Positions 34,086 to 41,526 of a stretch of 64,000 nt of DNA are shown here, one piece after another; within the stretch, counting starts at the first letter, position 1; every line of letters starts with the position of its first letter. Position numbers and translations under genes: made by a program. The notes under the pieces were generated by a model, which ran no database searches, was not told the DNA's origin, and was given only the letters and a program-made list of their open reading frames with translations. This DNA comes from Hyphomicrobiales bacterium (GTDB lineage: Bacteria; Pseudomonadota; Alphaproteobacteria; Rhizobiales; Rhizobiaceae): the NCBI GenBank assembly GCA_900471925.1, contig UCGV01000002.1:241305-305304 (forward strand), read 5' to 3'.

Positions 34086-35609
34086 TCACGCGGCAATGCC
34101 GGCCATCATCAGGCCGAGGGTCTGTTCACCGGCATCGGGCGTCTTCTCGCCGACGACATGGCCGGCGAACATGACAAGGATACGGTCGGAAAGGGCGCGG
34201 ATTTCGTCGAGTTCGACGGAGACGAGCAGGATGGCCTTGCCCGCATCCCGCATCTCGATGATCCGGCGATGGATGAATTCGATGGCGCCGATATCGACGC
34301 CGCGGGTCGGCTGGCCGATGATCAGCATCTTCGGATCGCGCTCGATTTCGCGCGCGACGACGATCTTCTGCTGGTTGCCGCCGGAGAAATTCGCCGTCTT
34401 CAGGCGCGGGTTCGGTGGGCGGATGTCGTATTTCTCGATCTTCTCCATCGCATCCTTGCGGATGGCGTCGAGATCGAGCAGCGGGCCGCGGCTGTAATCC
34501 GGCCGGCGGTGATAGCCGAGCACCGCATTCTCATACTCCTCGAATTTCAGCACAAGGCCCATATGGTGGCGGTCTTCCGGTATATGGGCGAGGCCAAGCT
34601 CGCGCAGACGGGCCGGATCGGCCTTGTCGATGGTCTGGCCGTCGAGCAGGATTTCGCCCGACGCCGGCTTGCGGATGCCGGCAATCGCTTCAAGCAATTC
34701 CGACTGGCCATTGCCGGCGACACCGGCAATACCGACGATCTCGCCGGCGCGCACGTCGAAGGATACGTTATCGACCATGGTGACGCCGCGGTTATCCTTC
34801 ACCGTCAGGTTCTTGACCGACAGGATGACCTTGCCGGGCTTTGCCTCGCCCTTCTGGACGCGCAGCAGCACGCGGCGGCCGACCATGAGTTCGGCAAGCT
34901 CTTCCACCGTGGTTTCGCTGGTCTTGCGGGTGGCGACCATTTCGCCGCGGCGCATGACGGAGACCGTATCGGTGATCGCCATGATCTCGCGCAGCTTGTG
35001 GGTGATGAGGATGACGGTCTTGCCCTGATCGCGCAGCACGCCGAGGATGCGGAAAAGGTGATCGGCTTCGGCCGGGGTCAGAACGCCCGTCGGCTCGTCG
35101 AGGATCAGGATCTCGGCGCCGCGATACATGGCCTTTAGGATTTCCACGCGCTGCTGCAGGCCGACCGGCAGTTGCTCGATCACCGCGTCGGGATTGACCT
35201 CCAGGCCGTATTCGGTCTCCAGCCGCTTGAGCTCGGCGCGGGCCGATGCCACGCCCTTGGCGAGCAGCGCGCCGCCTTCGGCGCCAAGCATGATGTTTTC
35301 GAGGACGGTGAAATTATCGACCAGCATGAAATGCTGGTGCACCATGCCGATGCCGGCTGCGATGGCCGCCTGGCTATCCTTGATGGTGATGGGCTGGCCG
35401 TTGACGCGGATCTCGCCGCTATCGGCCTGGTAAAAACCGTAGATGATCGACATCAGGGTCGATTTGCCCGCGCCGTTTTCCCCGATGATGCCATGGATGG
35501 AACCCTTGGCGACGGTCAGGTTGATGTCCTTATTGGCGTGAACGGCGCCGAATTTCTTGTCGATGCCGACAAGTTCGATAGCAGGCTGGTCTGTCACTGC
35601 AGGCTCCAA
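34086..35609 (-). CDS. Nucleoside ABC transporter ATP-binding protein (two NBDs)
   Basis: 507 aa with tandem nucleotide-binding domains. The first has Walker A GENGAGKST (43-51), a QQRVEILKAMYRG signature region and ILDEPTGVLTP as Walker B. In the second the Walker A is degenerate (GVAGNGQSELLEAI), while the signature FSGGNQQKIVVARE is intact, as in RbsA/YufO proteins. It energises the two permeases encoded next. A 12-bp hairpin separates it from the upstream binding-protein gene. Confidence 0.95.
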   Translation of the reverse strand: MEPAVTDQPAIELVGIDKKFGAVHANKDINLTVAKGSIHGIIGENGAGKSTLMSIIYGFYQADSGEIRVNGQPITIKDSQAAIAAGIGMVHQHFMLVDNFTVLENIMLGAEGGALLAKGVASARAELKRLETEYGLEVNPDAVIEQLPVGLQQRVEILKAMYRGAEILILDEPTGVLTPAEADHLFRILGVLRDQGKTVILITHKLREIMAITDTVSVMRRGEMVATRKTSETTVEELAELMVGRRVLLRVQKGEAKPGKVILSVKNLTVKDNRGVTMVDNVSFDVRAGEIVGIAGVAGNGQSELLEAIAGIRKPASGEILLDGQTIDKADPARLRELGLAHIPEDRHHMGLVLKFEEYENAVLGYHRRPDYSRGPLLDLDAIRKDAMEKIEKYDIRPPNPRLKTANFSGGNQQKIVVAREIERDPKMLIIGQPTRGVDIGAIEFIHRRIIEMRDAGKAILLVSVELDEIRALSDRILVMFAGHVVGEKTPDAGEQTLGLMMAGIAA

Positions 35610-35618
35610 ATAAGAAAA

Positions 35619-35653
35619 GGGCGTATGGCGAAAACCTTGTCCGCCATACGCCC
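35619..35653 (-). terminator. Intercistronic hairpin with T-run after the binding-protein gene
   Basis: GGGCGTATGGCG (35619-35630) and CGCCATACGCCC (35642-35653) form a perfect 12-bp stem; on the minus strand it is followed by TTTTCTT. It sits between the BMP gene and the ATPase gene and should partly terminate transcription, giving excess binding protein. Confidence 0.85.
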
Positions 35654-35668
35654 GATCTCAGTTACGAC

Positions 35669-36661
35669 TCACTTCGGGCAGGCATTGTCCGTGGTGTAAT
35701 CGTGAACCTTGACGGTTCCCGCAATGATGTCGGCCTTGGCCTTGTCGACGGCAGCCTGCATTTCCGGTGTGATCAGCGACTTGTTGTTGTCGTCGATAGC
35801 AGCGGCAACGCCGTCTTCCTTGACGCCGAGGGCCTGGACGCCAGCCGTGAACTTGTCGTTCTTGGTGTCGTTATAGGCGTTGTAGACGGCGAGGTCGACG
35901 CGCTTGACCATCGAGGTCAGGACGGAGCCCGGATGCAGGTGGTTCTGGTTGGAATCGACGCCGATCGACAGCTTCTTGTTGTCGGCTGCGGTCTGCAGAA
36001 CGCCGAGACCGGTTGCACCGGCTGCCGCGTAAACGACGTCGGCACCCTGGTCGATCTGGTTCTTGGTGAGCTCGCCGCCGCGAACCGGGTCGTTCCAGGC
36101 AGCACCGGTCGTGCCGGTCATGTTCTGGAAGACTTCGATATTGGCCTTGGCAGCGCGTGCGCCCTGCTCGTAGCCGCATTCGAACTTGCGGATCAGCGGA
36201 ATGTCCATGCCGCCGACGAAGCCGACCTTGCCGGACTTGGAGGCCATGCCGGCGAGAACGCCGACCAGGTAGGAGCCTTCCTCTTCCTTGTAGAGGACGG
36301 AGCGGACGTTCGGCTTGTCGACGACAGCGTCGACGATGATGAACTTGGTATCCGGGAATTCAGCGGCGACCTTCTCGACAGCCGAGGTCCAGGCGAAGGA
36401 AACGGCAACAACCGGGTTGAAGCCGCGGCTCGCGAAGTTGCGGATGGCCTGCTCGCCCTGGGTGTCGCCGGTCGGCTCGAAATCGCGGTAGGCAATGCCG
36501 GTTTCGGCCTTGAACTTTTCAGCGCCATTGTAGGCAGCTTCGTTGAAGGACTTATCGAACTTTCCGCCGGTGCCGTAAACGAGGGCGGGCTTGACATCGG
36601 CGGCCAGTGCCGTCGTCGACATCGCTGCCACGGCGAGAAGAGTCAGAAGGGATTTTTTCAT
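35669..36661 (-). CDS. BMP family nucleoside-binding protein
   Basis: 330 aa with a signal peptide cut after ALA (about residue 20); there is no lipobox, so it is a soluble periplasmic protein. The segments YGTGGKFDKSFNEAAYNGAEK, EGSYLVGVLAGMASKSGKVG and GGMDIPLIRKFECGYEQGA are hallmarks of the BMP/PnrA family, which binds purine nucleosides. It is the first gene of the minus-strand importer and salvage run (bmp, ATPase, two permeases, cdd, pnp, deoC, deoA), strong evidence for a nucleoside ligand. Confidence 0.95.
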   Translation of the reverse strand: MKKSLLTLLAVAAMSTTALAADVKPALVYGTGGKFDKSFNEAAYNGAEKFKAETGIAYRDFEPTGDTQGEQAIRNFASRGFNPVVAVSFAWTSAVEKVAAEFPDTKFIIVDAVVDKPNVRSVLYKEEEGSYLVGVLAGMASKSGKVGFVGGMDIPLIRKFECGYEQGARAAKANIEVFQNMTGTTGAAWNDPVRGGELTKNQIDQGADVVYAAAGATGLGVLQTAADNKKLSIGVDSNQNHLHPGSVLTSMVKRVDLAVYNAYNDTKNDKFTAGVQALGVKEDGVAAAIDDNNKSLITPEMQAAVDKAKADIIAGTVKVHDYTTDNACPK

Positions 36662-36979
36662 GAGTTTGCAGCCCTGTTGTTGCTATTTGTTTGGGGTCCT
36701 CCCGCAAGCCTTTTTCAGGCATGTCTGCGGAACCACCGACCTCCCCCCGGAGGCCTGGCTGCGTGCATCCTTGCATGGCTCGTCGAAAAATTCACCAGAA
36801 ATTTTTCGGTTGGTAAAGATTTGCCATCATTGCCGAATTTCGGTCCATGAGTACCGATTTCTAGGCAAAACACCTTCGAAAATGCGAATTTTCTAACCAA
36901 TGCCGTGAGCGCAGCGGGACAATCACACCGAACTTTCAGCAGCCGCCGATTGTGCCCGCCCGTAGTATTGGGCCGCTTC
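36662..36979. promoter_or_regulatory. Promoter region of the nucleoside transporter operon
   Basis: 318 bases without a gene. The part next to the BMP gene is AT-rich and must hold its promoter. I see no riboswitch-like structure and no clear operator dyad. Towards 36971-36997 a GGCCGCTT/AAGCGGCC hairpin spans the stop codon of the neighbouring membrane-protein gene. Confidence 0.45.
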
Positions 36980-37297
36980 TCAGGCCGTGAAGCGGCCGGC
37001 CACCGGCGGCTTCTTGTAGCCGATCATCCACAGGATCAACGCCAGAATGAGAAGCACGGCAAAGGCCGGCTGCAGCATGAGCCACTGGAAGATGAAAGCG
37101 TAAAAGCGCGGATGGACATAATAGGAGATGGAATCCTGCAGCGCCGACAGCGTGGACGGGCTGACATCCTGCCAGGCATCGGCCATCGGGGTGAGGATGA
37201 CTTGCGAGGATGCCACGGATTGAATCGAATCGATCGTTCCGGCGATGACCGCAACTGCCAGCGCAACCAGGCTGGCAAGACGCAACAAGAAACGCAT
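36980..37297 (-). CDS. Small membrane protein of unknown function, 105 aa
   Basis: Started at ATG 37297, which has GGAGGA just upstream; the longer frame lacks support. Two hydrophobic segments flank a soluble middle: residues about 3-22 (LLRLASLVALAVAVIAGTI) and about 70-92 (PAFAVLLILALILWMIGYKK). The middle, with SQVILTPMADAWQDVSP, is likely periplasmic. No function is recognised. It is monocistronic between the nucleoside operon and tRNA-Ser. Confidence 0.78.
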   Translation of the reverse strand: MRFLLRLASLVALAVAVIAGTIDSIQSVASSQVILTPMADAWQDVSPSTLSALQDSISYYVHPRFYAFIFQWLMLQPAFAVLLILALILWMIGYKKPPVAGRFTA

Positions 37298-37526
37298 CGA
37301 TTCCTCCGACGACGGGTAAGCCTGATTATACGGCGAGCCGCGCCATTCTCCACTCAGACCTAGAGATAGGTTGGCAACGGAGAGGGCGCAATGGACGGTA
37401 TTGCGCGTAGTTTTATCGGAAGAAGTCAAAAAACTGTTAGATTTGGGTTGATCCTCAAAAAATCATCGGTATATATCGCGCCGTTCCGACGATTTGCATC
37501 CTCAGCGGATGCGAACACCCCAATAT

Positions 37527-37616
37527 GGACAGGTGGCCGAGTGGTTTAAGGCGCACGCCTGGAACGCGTGTGTACGTGAAAGCGTACCGTGGGTTCGAAT
37601 CCCACCTTGTCCGCCA
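37527..37616 (+). tRNA. tRNA-Ser (anticodon GGA)
   Basis: The acceptor stem GGACAGG pairs with CTTGTCC. The anticodon stem CACGC/GCGTG encloses CTGGAAC with the GGA anticodon at 37561-37563. A long variable arm (class II) and a standard T-arm GTGGGTTCGAATCCCAC follow. CCA is encoded at 37614-37616. It reads UCC/UCU codons. The region just downstream looks like an old insertion site. Confidence 0.97.
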
Positions 37617-37760
37617 TTTTCCAACATGTAAGTAATTGCGCTTACTAGGTTTATTTTGGAAAGTTTCGGCTTTAATTCTAGGTGCGATCCCAGCATTTAA
37701 ATGAATCTAACTCAGTGCCGGCAGCGGCAGGCTCCTTGAGTCGGCGGGCCTCCGGTAGGT
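37617..37760. other. AT-richer stretch downstream of tRNA-Ser
   Basis: The first ~90 bases after the tRNA are clearly more AT-rich than the rest of the window and contain no gene, consistent with foreign DNA left at a tRNA integration site. No integrase gene and no duplicate of the tRNA 3' end were found in the following 1.3 kb. Confidence 0.5.
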
Positions 37761-38027
37761 GTGGCGCGACCCGGAAACCGATATACAGATCACACCCTCG
37801 ACCTCTCTATATGCGTAGCCAACGAGATCATGGCGACGATTCATGACCGGATGCCGGTCATCCTGCATGAAGAGGACTATCAGCGCGGGCTATCGGAAGA
37901 GCCATCGCCGCACGATCTGATGACGCGATTCCGGAGCGAGCTTATGACCATGTGGCCGATCGGTGCGACCCGGAAAGATCGTTCTCTCCTTGCCGAAAGC
38001 AATTGCCATTTTTCAATCACACCCTAG
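37761..38027 (+). pseudogene. C-terminal fragment of an SRAP (YedK/HMCES) family gene
   Basis: The segment 37818-37964 encodes ANEIMATIHDRMPVIL followed by HDLMTRFRSELMTMWPI, which matches the C-terminal part of SOS response-associated (SRAP) proteins that bind abasic sites in single-stranded DNA. The N-terminal catalytic Cys and about two thirds of the protein are absent. The flanking residues do not match the family. The fragment is bracketed by a 12-base direct repeat (37766-37777, 37965-37976). It is a gene remnant. Confidence 0.7.
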
Positions 38028-38044
38028 TACCGCTGCAATGCATC

Positions 38045-38085
38045 CCCCAAATGGTTGTCGGGGCGCATGGCCCCGACCATTGGGG
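38045..38085 (+). promoter_or_regulatory. Hairpin that buries the ribosome-binding site of the first small gene
   Basis: TCGGGGC/GCCCCGA, AATGG/CCATT and CCCC/GGGG stack into one long stem with small bulges and a 5-base loop. The GGGG at 38082-38085 is the probable Shine-Dalgarno of the gene starting at TTG 38093. The site would be closed unless another RNA or protein opens the stem. Confidence 0.6.
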
Positions 38086-38092
38086 TATCGTC

Positions 38093-38281
38093 TTGGATTG
38101 CCTGTTGAAAGCTGCTCTTAGCGCGCTCGTAGAAGGGTTCGTCATTCTCGGCGTCAAGTTCGCTTGGACCAGCTGGAGCGAGAAGCGGCGTGAGGAGAAG
38201 TATGGGGTGGATATGGAGGCTTTTAGAGCCGGCAAAGGCATCCATCAACGCAATGATCCGCGCAAGCCTAATCCGGTCTGA
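38093..38281 (+). CDS. Small membrane-type protein, tandem paralogue 1 (62 aa)
   Basis: Probable TTG start at 38093, 7 bases after GGGGT. The N-terminal half is hydrophobic (LSALVEGFVILGVKFAW), enough for one membrane helix. The rest is basic and polar: WSEKRREEKYGVDMEAFRAG. The stretch from this Trp matches paralogue 2 at 14 of 22 positions, and the start (LDCLLK) matches paralogue 3 (LDCLMK). The repeated start context across the three genes is the reason for choosing TTG. No family is recognised. It could be a small membrane regulator, a toxin-like peptide or a phage-derived protein. Confidence 0.55.
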   Translation: MDCLLKAALSALVEGFVILGVKFAWTSWSEKRREEKYGVDMEAFRAGKGIHQRNDPRKPNPV

Positions 38282-38335
38282 GGGTAGGCGTCGGGCTCGA
38301 CACCCCGAAAAATGGTCAACATCTAGGGGTATGCC

Positions 38336-38503
38336 TTGGAAATTCTAATGGCAGCTATGGGGCGGGAAATGCTTCGCTTTATTGTGGTGGAGATCTGGGC
38401 TTACTGGCGCAAGCAGCGGCGCGAGCGCATGTATGAGGCTGACATGGCCGCCTTCAGGGCTGGCAAGGGCAACTTGTCACGGCAGATTTCCAGCGACGGG
38501 TGA
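38336..38503 (+). CDS. Small membrane-type protein, tandem paralogue 2 (55 aa)
   Basis: TTG at 38336 follows GGGGT by 5 bases, as in paralogue 1; ATG 38348 (51 aa) is the alternative. The N-terminus LEILMAAMG corresponds to LDCLLK/LDCLMK of its neighbours. A hydrophobic segment (MLRFIVVEIWAYW) is followed by the basic motif RKQRRERMYEADMAAFRAG shared with paralogue 1. CACCCC at 38301-38306 can pair with the GGGG of the ribosome-binding site. Its stop is 4 bases before the next TTG start. Function unknown. Confidence 0.55.
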   Translation: MEILMAAMGREMLRFIVVEIWAYWRKQRRERMYEADMAAFRAGKGNLSRQISSDG

Positions 38504-38507
38504 CGCC

Positions 38508-38693
38508 TTGGATTGCCTGATGAAAGACTTTGTCTTCCCCCTGCTGCGAGAAGCCATCCGCCTTGCAATATCGTTCGCTTGGTCGCATTGGCGCAAGGAA
38601 CGAGCGATCCGGCGATATCAGCGTTTATCTCAGTTGCGCACTGCCTCCTTGGATTCCGGCACCAATACCCCCTCAATCAACCACGGCCAGTAA
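38508..38693 (+). CDS. Small membrane-type protein, tandem paralogue 3 (61 aa)
   Basis: TTG at 38508 opens LDCLMKDFVFPLLREAIRLA; ATG 38520 is an alternative. The hydrophobic helix region ends in FAWSHW (FAWTSW in paralogue 1), followed by RKERAIRRYQRL (RKQRRERMY in paralogue 2). The C-terminal part is diverged and lacks the AFRAGKG motif. Only 4 bases separate it from paralogue 2, so translation is likely coupled. Function unknown. Confidence 0.5.
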   Translation: MDCLMKDFVFPLLREAIRLAISFAWSHWRKERAIRRYQRLSQLRTASLDSGTNTPSINHGQ

Positions 38694-38932
38694 GATAGGC
38701 TTGCAAACGGCGTAAGCCAGCGAACCGGGGCTGCAGCTCGCCGGAGGCCCGCGACGCCTGTGACCGAAGACACCAAAAATGGATGGCGTCGCAAGCGCGC
38801 GGCGGGCCTTCAGCCGCCCTCCCGGTAAGGCTTGGCAAAGCAAAGGCGGTTACGAACGGAAGTCGCGCGATCCGGAACGAGAGGGGTGGCAAGGGCTGCT
38901 GCCCGCCGGGACGTGCGACCGGGGATTTTACC

Positions 38933-39424
38933 ATGAAGAAACTCATCATTGCCGCTGCCTTCGCGGCATTTTTGCCTGCGATGGCGCATGCCGAAACGCT
39001 GGAATTTCCGAGCGACGAGCCGATCGCCTCCGTCACCATTCCCGACAGCTGGAAGCCGAAGGAAACGACGAGCGGCATCGACGCGACATCCGATGACTCT
39101 GCAGTCTATCTTTCGATCGACGTAGCCGATGAAGCGACCAGCGACAAGATCATCGACGAAGCCTTCGCCTTCCTACAGAAGAACGGAGTAACCATCGACG
39201 AGAAGACCCAAAAGGAATCCGATGCCGAGATCAACGGCATGAAGATGAAGACCTTCGACTGGGACGGCACCGACAAGGAAGGCCCTGTCAGCATCGGCGT
39301 TGCCGTGCTTTCGCCTGAAGAAGGCAAGCTGCTTTTGATCACCTACTGGGGCACCAAGGGCAAGCAGGAAGCCCATGACGACGAACTGGTCTCGATCATC
39401 AGCTCGCTGAAGCCGGCCGAGTGA
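38933..39424 (+). CDS. Periplasmic protein of unknown function, 163 aa
   Basis: ATG at 38933 begins a classic signal peptide (KKLIIAAAFAAFLPAMAHA, cut near residue 20); frames extending upstream are not supported. The mature part is acidic, with alternating strands and helices (VTIPDSWKPKETTSGIDA, MKMKTFDWDGTDKEGPV, LLLITYWGTKGKQE) and ends in ISSLKPAE. It resembles small secreted rhizobial proteins of unassigned function that could be lipocalin- or PsbP/Mog1-like in fold; that is a guess. It is monocistronic, followed by a repeat element and a terminator. Confidence 0.8.
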   Translation: MKKLIIAAAFAAFLPAMAHAETLEFPSDEPIASVTIPDSWKPKETTSGIDATSDDSAVYLSIDVADEATSDKIIDEAFAFLQKNGVTIDEKTQKESDAEINGMKMKTFDWDGTDKEGPVSIGVAVLSPEEGKLLLITYWGTKGKQEAHDDELVSIISSLKPAE

Positions 39425-39500
39425 TCTTTGGCTGAGACGACGAAGGCGCCGCCGGCTGTGCAGCGCCTCAGTTTGTTGACAAGCCTCGTTTTTTACTCGG

Positions 39501-39572
39501 CGTCATCCTCGGCCTTGTGCCGAGGATCTGCTGCACCGACTACAGATGCTCGGGACAAGCCCGAGCATGACG
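39501..39572. repeat. 72-bp interspersed palindromic element
   Basis: The element begins CGTCATCCTCGG and ends CCGAGCATGACG, with terminal inverted repeats CGTCAT/ATGACG. Inside are two perfect hairpins: ATCCTCGG/CCGAGGAT and ATGCTCGGG/CCCGAGCAT. It resembles an abundant rhizobial intergenic repeat family. It lies between convergent genes and has no coding content. Confidence 0.75.
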
Positions 39573-39607
39573 AATGAGGAGTTGGCCGACTTTGTCAGAA
39601 GTGAAAG

Positions 39608-39633
39608 GCGCCGCCGGCAAAGCGGCGCTTTTT
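39608..39633 (+). terminator. Terminator between convergent genes
   Basis: GCGCCGC (39608-39614) and GCGGCGC (39622-39628) form a perfect 7-bp stem followed by TTTTT on the plus strand. It closes transcription coming from 38933 and lies 30 bases beyond the end of pncB, which it may also serve. Confidence 0.75.
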
Positions 39634-39662
39634 CCATGCGACCTTCGCCCGAATGCATGCGC

Positions 39663-40967
39663 TCAGACCAAAACAGCCTGATCGGTACGGTCTTCGGTGC
39701 CGAAGAACTTCAGGTAGCGCTCGACCTCGGCCGGTTCGCCGGTCGCCTTCTGCGGATTGTCCGAGAGCTTGACGGCCGGGCGGCCGTTGGCGTCGCTGAC
39801 CTTGCAGACGATGGAGATCGGCAGGAAATCGGACGTATCGGTCGGGGCGCAGCCGGCGAAATCGTTCGTCAGGTTCGTGCCCCAGCCGAAGCTCATGCGC
39901 ACGCGGCCTTCGAAATGCTTGTAGGTATCGATGATCGCATCGACATCGAGGCCGTCCGAGAAGATCAAGAGTTTCTGGCGCGGGTCGCGGCCCATCTTCT
40001 TCCACCAGTCGATGATCTTGTCGCCGCCTTCGATCGGCGGGGCGCTGTCGGGGCGGAAACCCGTCCAGTCGGCCACCCATTCCGGCGCGTCACGCAGGAA
40101 GGCCGTGGTGCCGAAGGCATCCGGCAGCACGATCAGCAGGTTGCCGCCATAGAGCTTGTTCCAGTCGCGCAGCACCTTATAGGGCGCGTTCTTCAGCTGC
40201 TCGTCGGTTTCGGCAAGGGCCGCGGCCACCATCGGCAGCTCATGGGCATTGGTGCCGACGGCTTCGAGATCGGAATCCATAGCCAGCAATACGTTGCTGG
40301 TGCCGGTAAAGGCGGGGCCGATGCCTTCCTTCAGCGCTTCCACGCACCAGCGCTGCCAGAGAAAGCTGTGGCGGCGGCGGGTACCGAAATCGGAAATGCG
40401 CAGGCCCGGAAGCTCGCGCAGTTTTTCGACCTTTGCCCACATCTTGGCCTTGGCACGGGCATAGAGAACATCGAGCGTGAACGGCCCCATCGCCTTCATC
40501 GCGGCGCGGGAGCGCATCTCGTTGATGATGGCGAGCGCCGGGATTTCCCACATGGTCGTTTCCTTCCACGACCCATGGAAATCGAGCACATATTGCCCGT
40601 CCTTCTTGGAAAGCTCGTATTCCGGCAGCTGGAAATTGGAGAGCCAGGCGAGGAATTCCGGCTCGAAGATCTGGGCGCGGCCGTAGAAGCTGTTACCCGC
40701 GAGCCAGATCATTTCCTTCTTGGCGAGTTTCAGCGTGCGCGCATGATCAAGCTGTTCTCGCAGTTCGCCCTCGTCGATCTGTTCGGCGAGGCGCACGCGC
40801 TTGGTGCGGTTGATCAGCGTGAATGAGGCGTTGACGTCCGGATAGAGCTTCCAGATCATCTGCAGCATCAGAAGCTTGTAGAAATCCGTATCGATCAGAC
40901 TGCGAACGATCGGATCGAGTTTCCAGGTGTGATTGTAGACGCGCCTTGCTATATCGGTCCTGGCCAT
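39663..40967 (-). CDS. pncB: Nicotinate phosphoribosyltransferase
   Basis: 434 aa, the usual bacterial length. Converts nicotinate and PRPP to nicotinate mononucleotide, the salvage entry to NAD. The N-terminus [14 protein letters not shown], the central [12 protein letters not shown] region with the regulatory His and the later SDGLDVDAI are typical of PncB. It is monocistronic. The start ATG 40967 gives a slightly longer N-terminus ([18 protein letters not shown]), as in other alphaproteobacteria. Confidence 0.97.
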   Translation of the reverse strand: MARTDIARRVYNHTWKLDPIVRSLIDTDFYKLLMLQMIWKLYPDVNASFTLINRTKRVRLAEQIDEGELREQLDHARTLKLAKKEMIWLAGNSFYGRAQIFEPEFLAWLSNFQLPEYELSKKDGQYVLDFHGSWKETTMWEIPALAIINEMRSRAAMKAMGPFTLDVLYARAKAKMWAKVEKLRELPGLRISDFGTRRRHSFLWQRWCVEALKEGIGPAFTGTSNVLLAMDSDLEAVGTNAHELPMVAAALAETDEQLKNAPYKVLRDWNKLYGGNLLIVLPDAFGTTAFLRDAPEWVADWTGFRPDSAPPIEGGDKIIDWWKKMGRDPRQKLLIFSDGLDVDAIIDTYKHFEGRVRMSFGWGTNLTNDFAGCAPTDTSDFLPISIVCKVSDANGRPAVKLSDNPQKATGEPAEVERYLKFFGTEDRTDQAVLV

Positions 40968-41145
40968 GAAGCTCCTGCCTGTCCGTCAATCCGGTCAGAT
41001 GCGGCCCTGGAACGGCCAGCGCACGAAACCGGCTCGTGCGCTTTCTTATCGAAAAATCGGTCGGCAAAGTCCAGAGAAAACAACAAGCAACGGCCCGCTG
41101 GCGCAATCGCAGCGGGACGTTTGAGAAATGATTTATCGGATCGCG

Positions 41146-41439
41146 TTACTGCGCCGGGGGTGCAGGCTGGACCGGTGCCGGGCTGGCGTTCTGCGCAGGC
41201 GCGGCCGGAAGCTGCGATTGCATTTCCTGACCCGGCTGCTGCGGGGCGATGTCATTGGCTTCCTTCTGGCCCCAGATCTCGACGGGGATCCAGATGAGGA
41301 AGGCCAGCACCAGGGCCGCCACCAGCACGGTGAGGATGCGGTATCCGGCGCGCCCCTGCCTCGCTCTCACAGGCGAAATCTGTTCTTCGGCGTGAAGCTT
41401 CTGATCGGACTTTTCCCAACGCGTTTCCATATGCGCCAT
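41146..41439 (-). CDS. Small single-pass membrane protein, 97 aa
   Basis: Started at ATG 41439, preceded by AAGGAG; the longer frame to 41469 lacks a site. A charged N-terminal 35 residues (METRWEKSDQKLHAEEQI) precedes one membrane helix (ILTVLVAALVLAFLIWIPV) and a Pro/Ala/Gln-rich tail exposed to the periplasm (PAAPAQNASPAPVQPAPPAQ). The low-complexity tail suggests a spacer or cell-wall contact. No family is recognised. Confidence 0.7.
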   Translation of the reverse strand: MAHMETRWEKSDQKLHAEEQISPVRARQGRAGYRILTVLVAALVLAFLIWIPVEIWGQKEANDIAPQQPGQEMQSQLPAAPAQNASPAPVQPAPPAQ

Positions 41440-41526
41440 GATCGTCTCCTTGCTATAATCCGCAGACAAGGCCTGCGGAGCTTCCGGGAGGAAACGAGGA
41501 GTGACGGGGGATGGTTCCGAGGAGGA

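Noticed and set aside
36662..36979. Purine or other riboswitch upstream of the nucleoside transporter
   Set aside because: No conserved aptamer features or terminator/antiterminator pairing could be recognised.
36971..36997. Hairpin GGCCGCTT/AAGCGGCC as terminator of the 105-aa membrane-protein gene
   Set aside because: It overlaps the stop codon and has no T-run on the coding strand.
37617..38932. Integrase gene or duplicated tRNA 3' end (att site)
   Set aside because: Read on both strands; neither an integrase-like frame nor a repeat of the last 20 bases of the tRNA was found.
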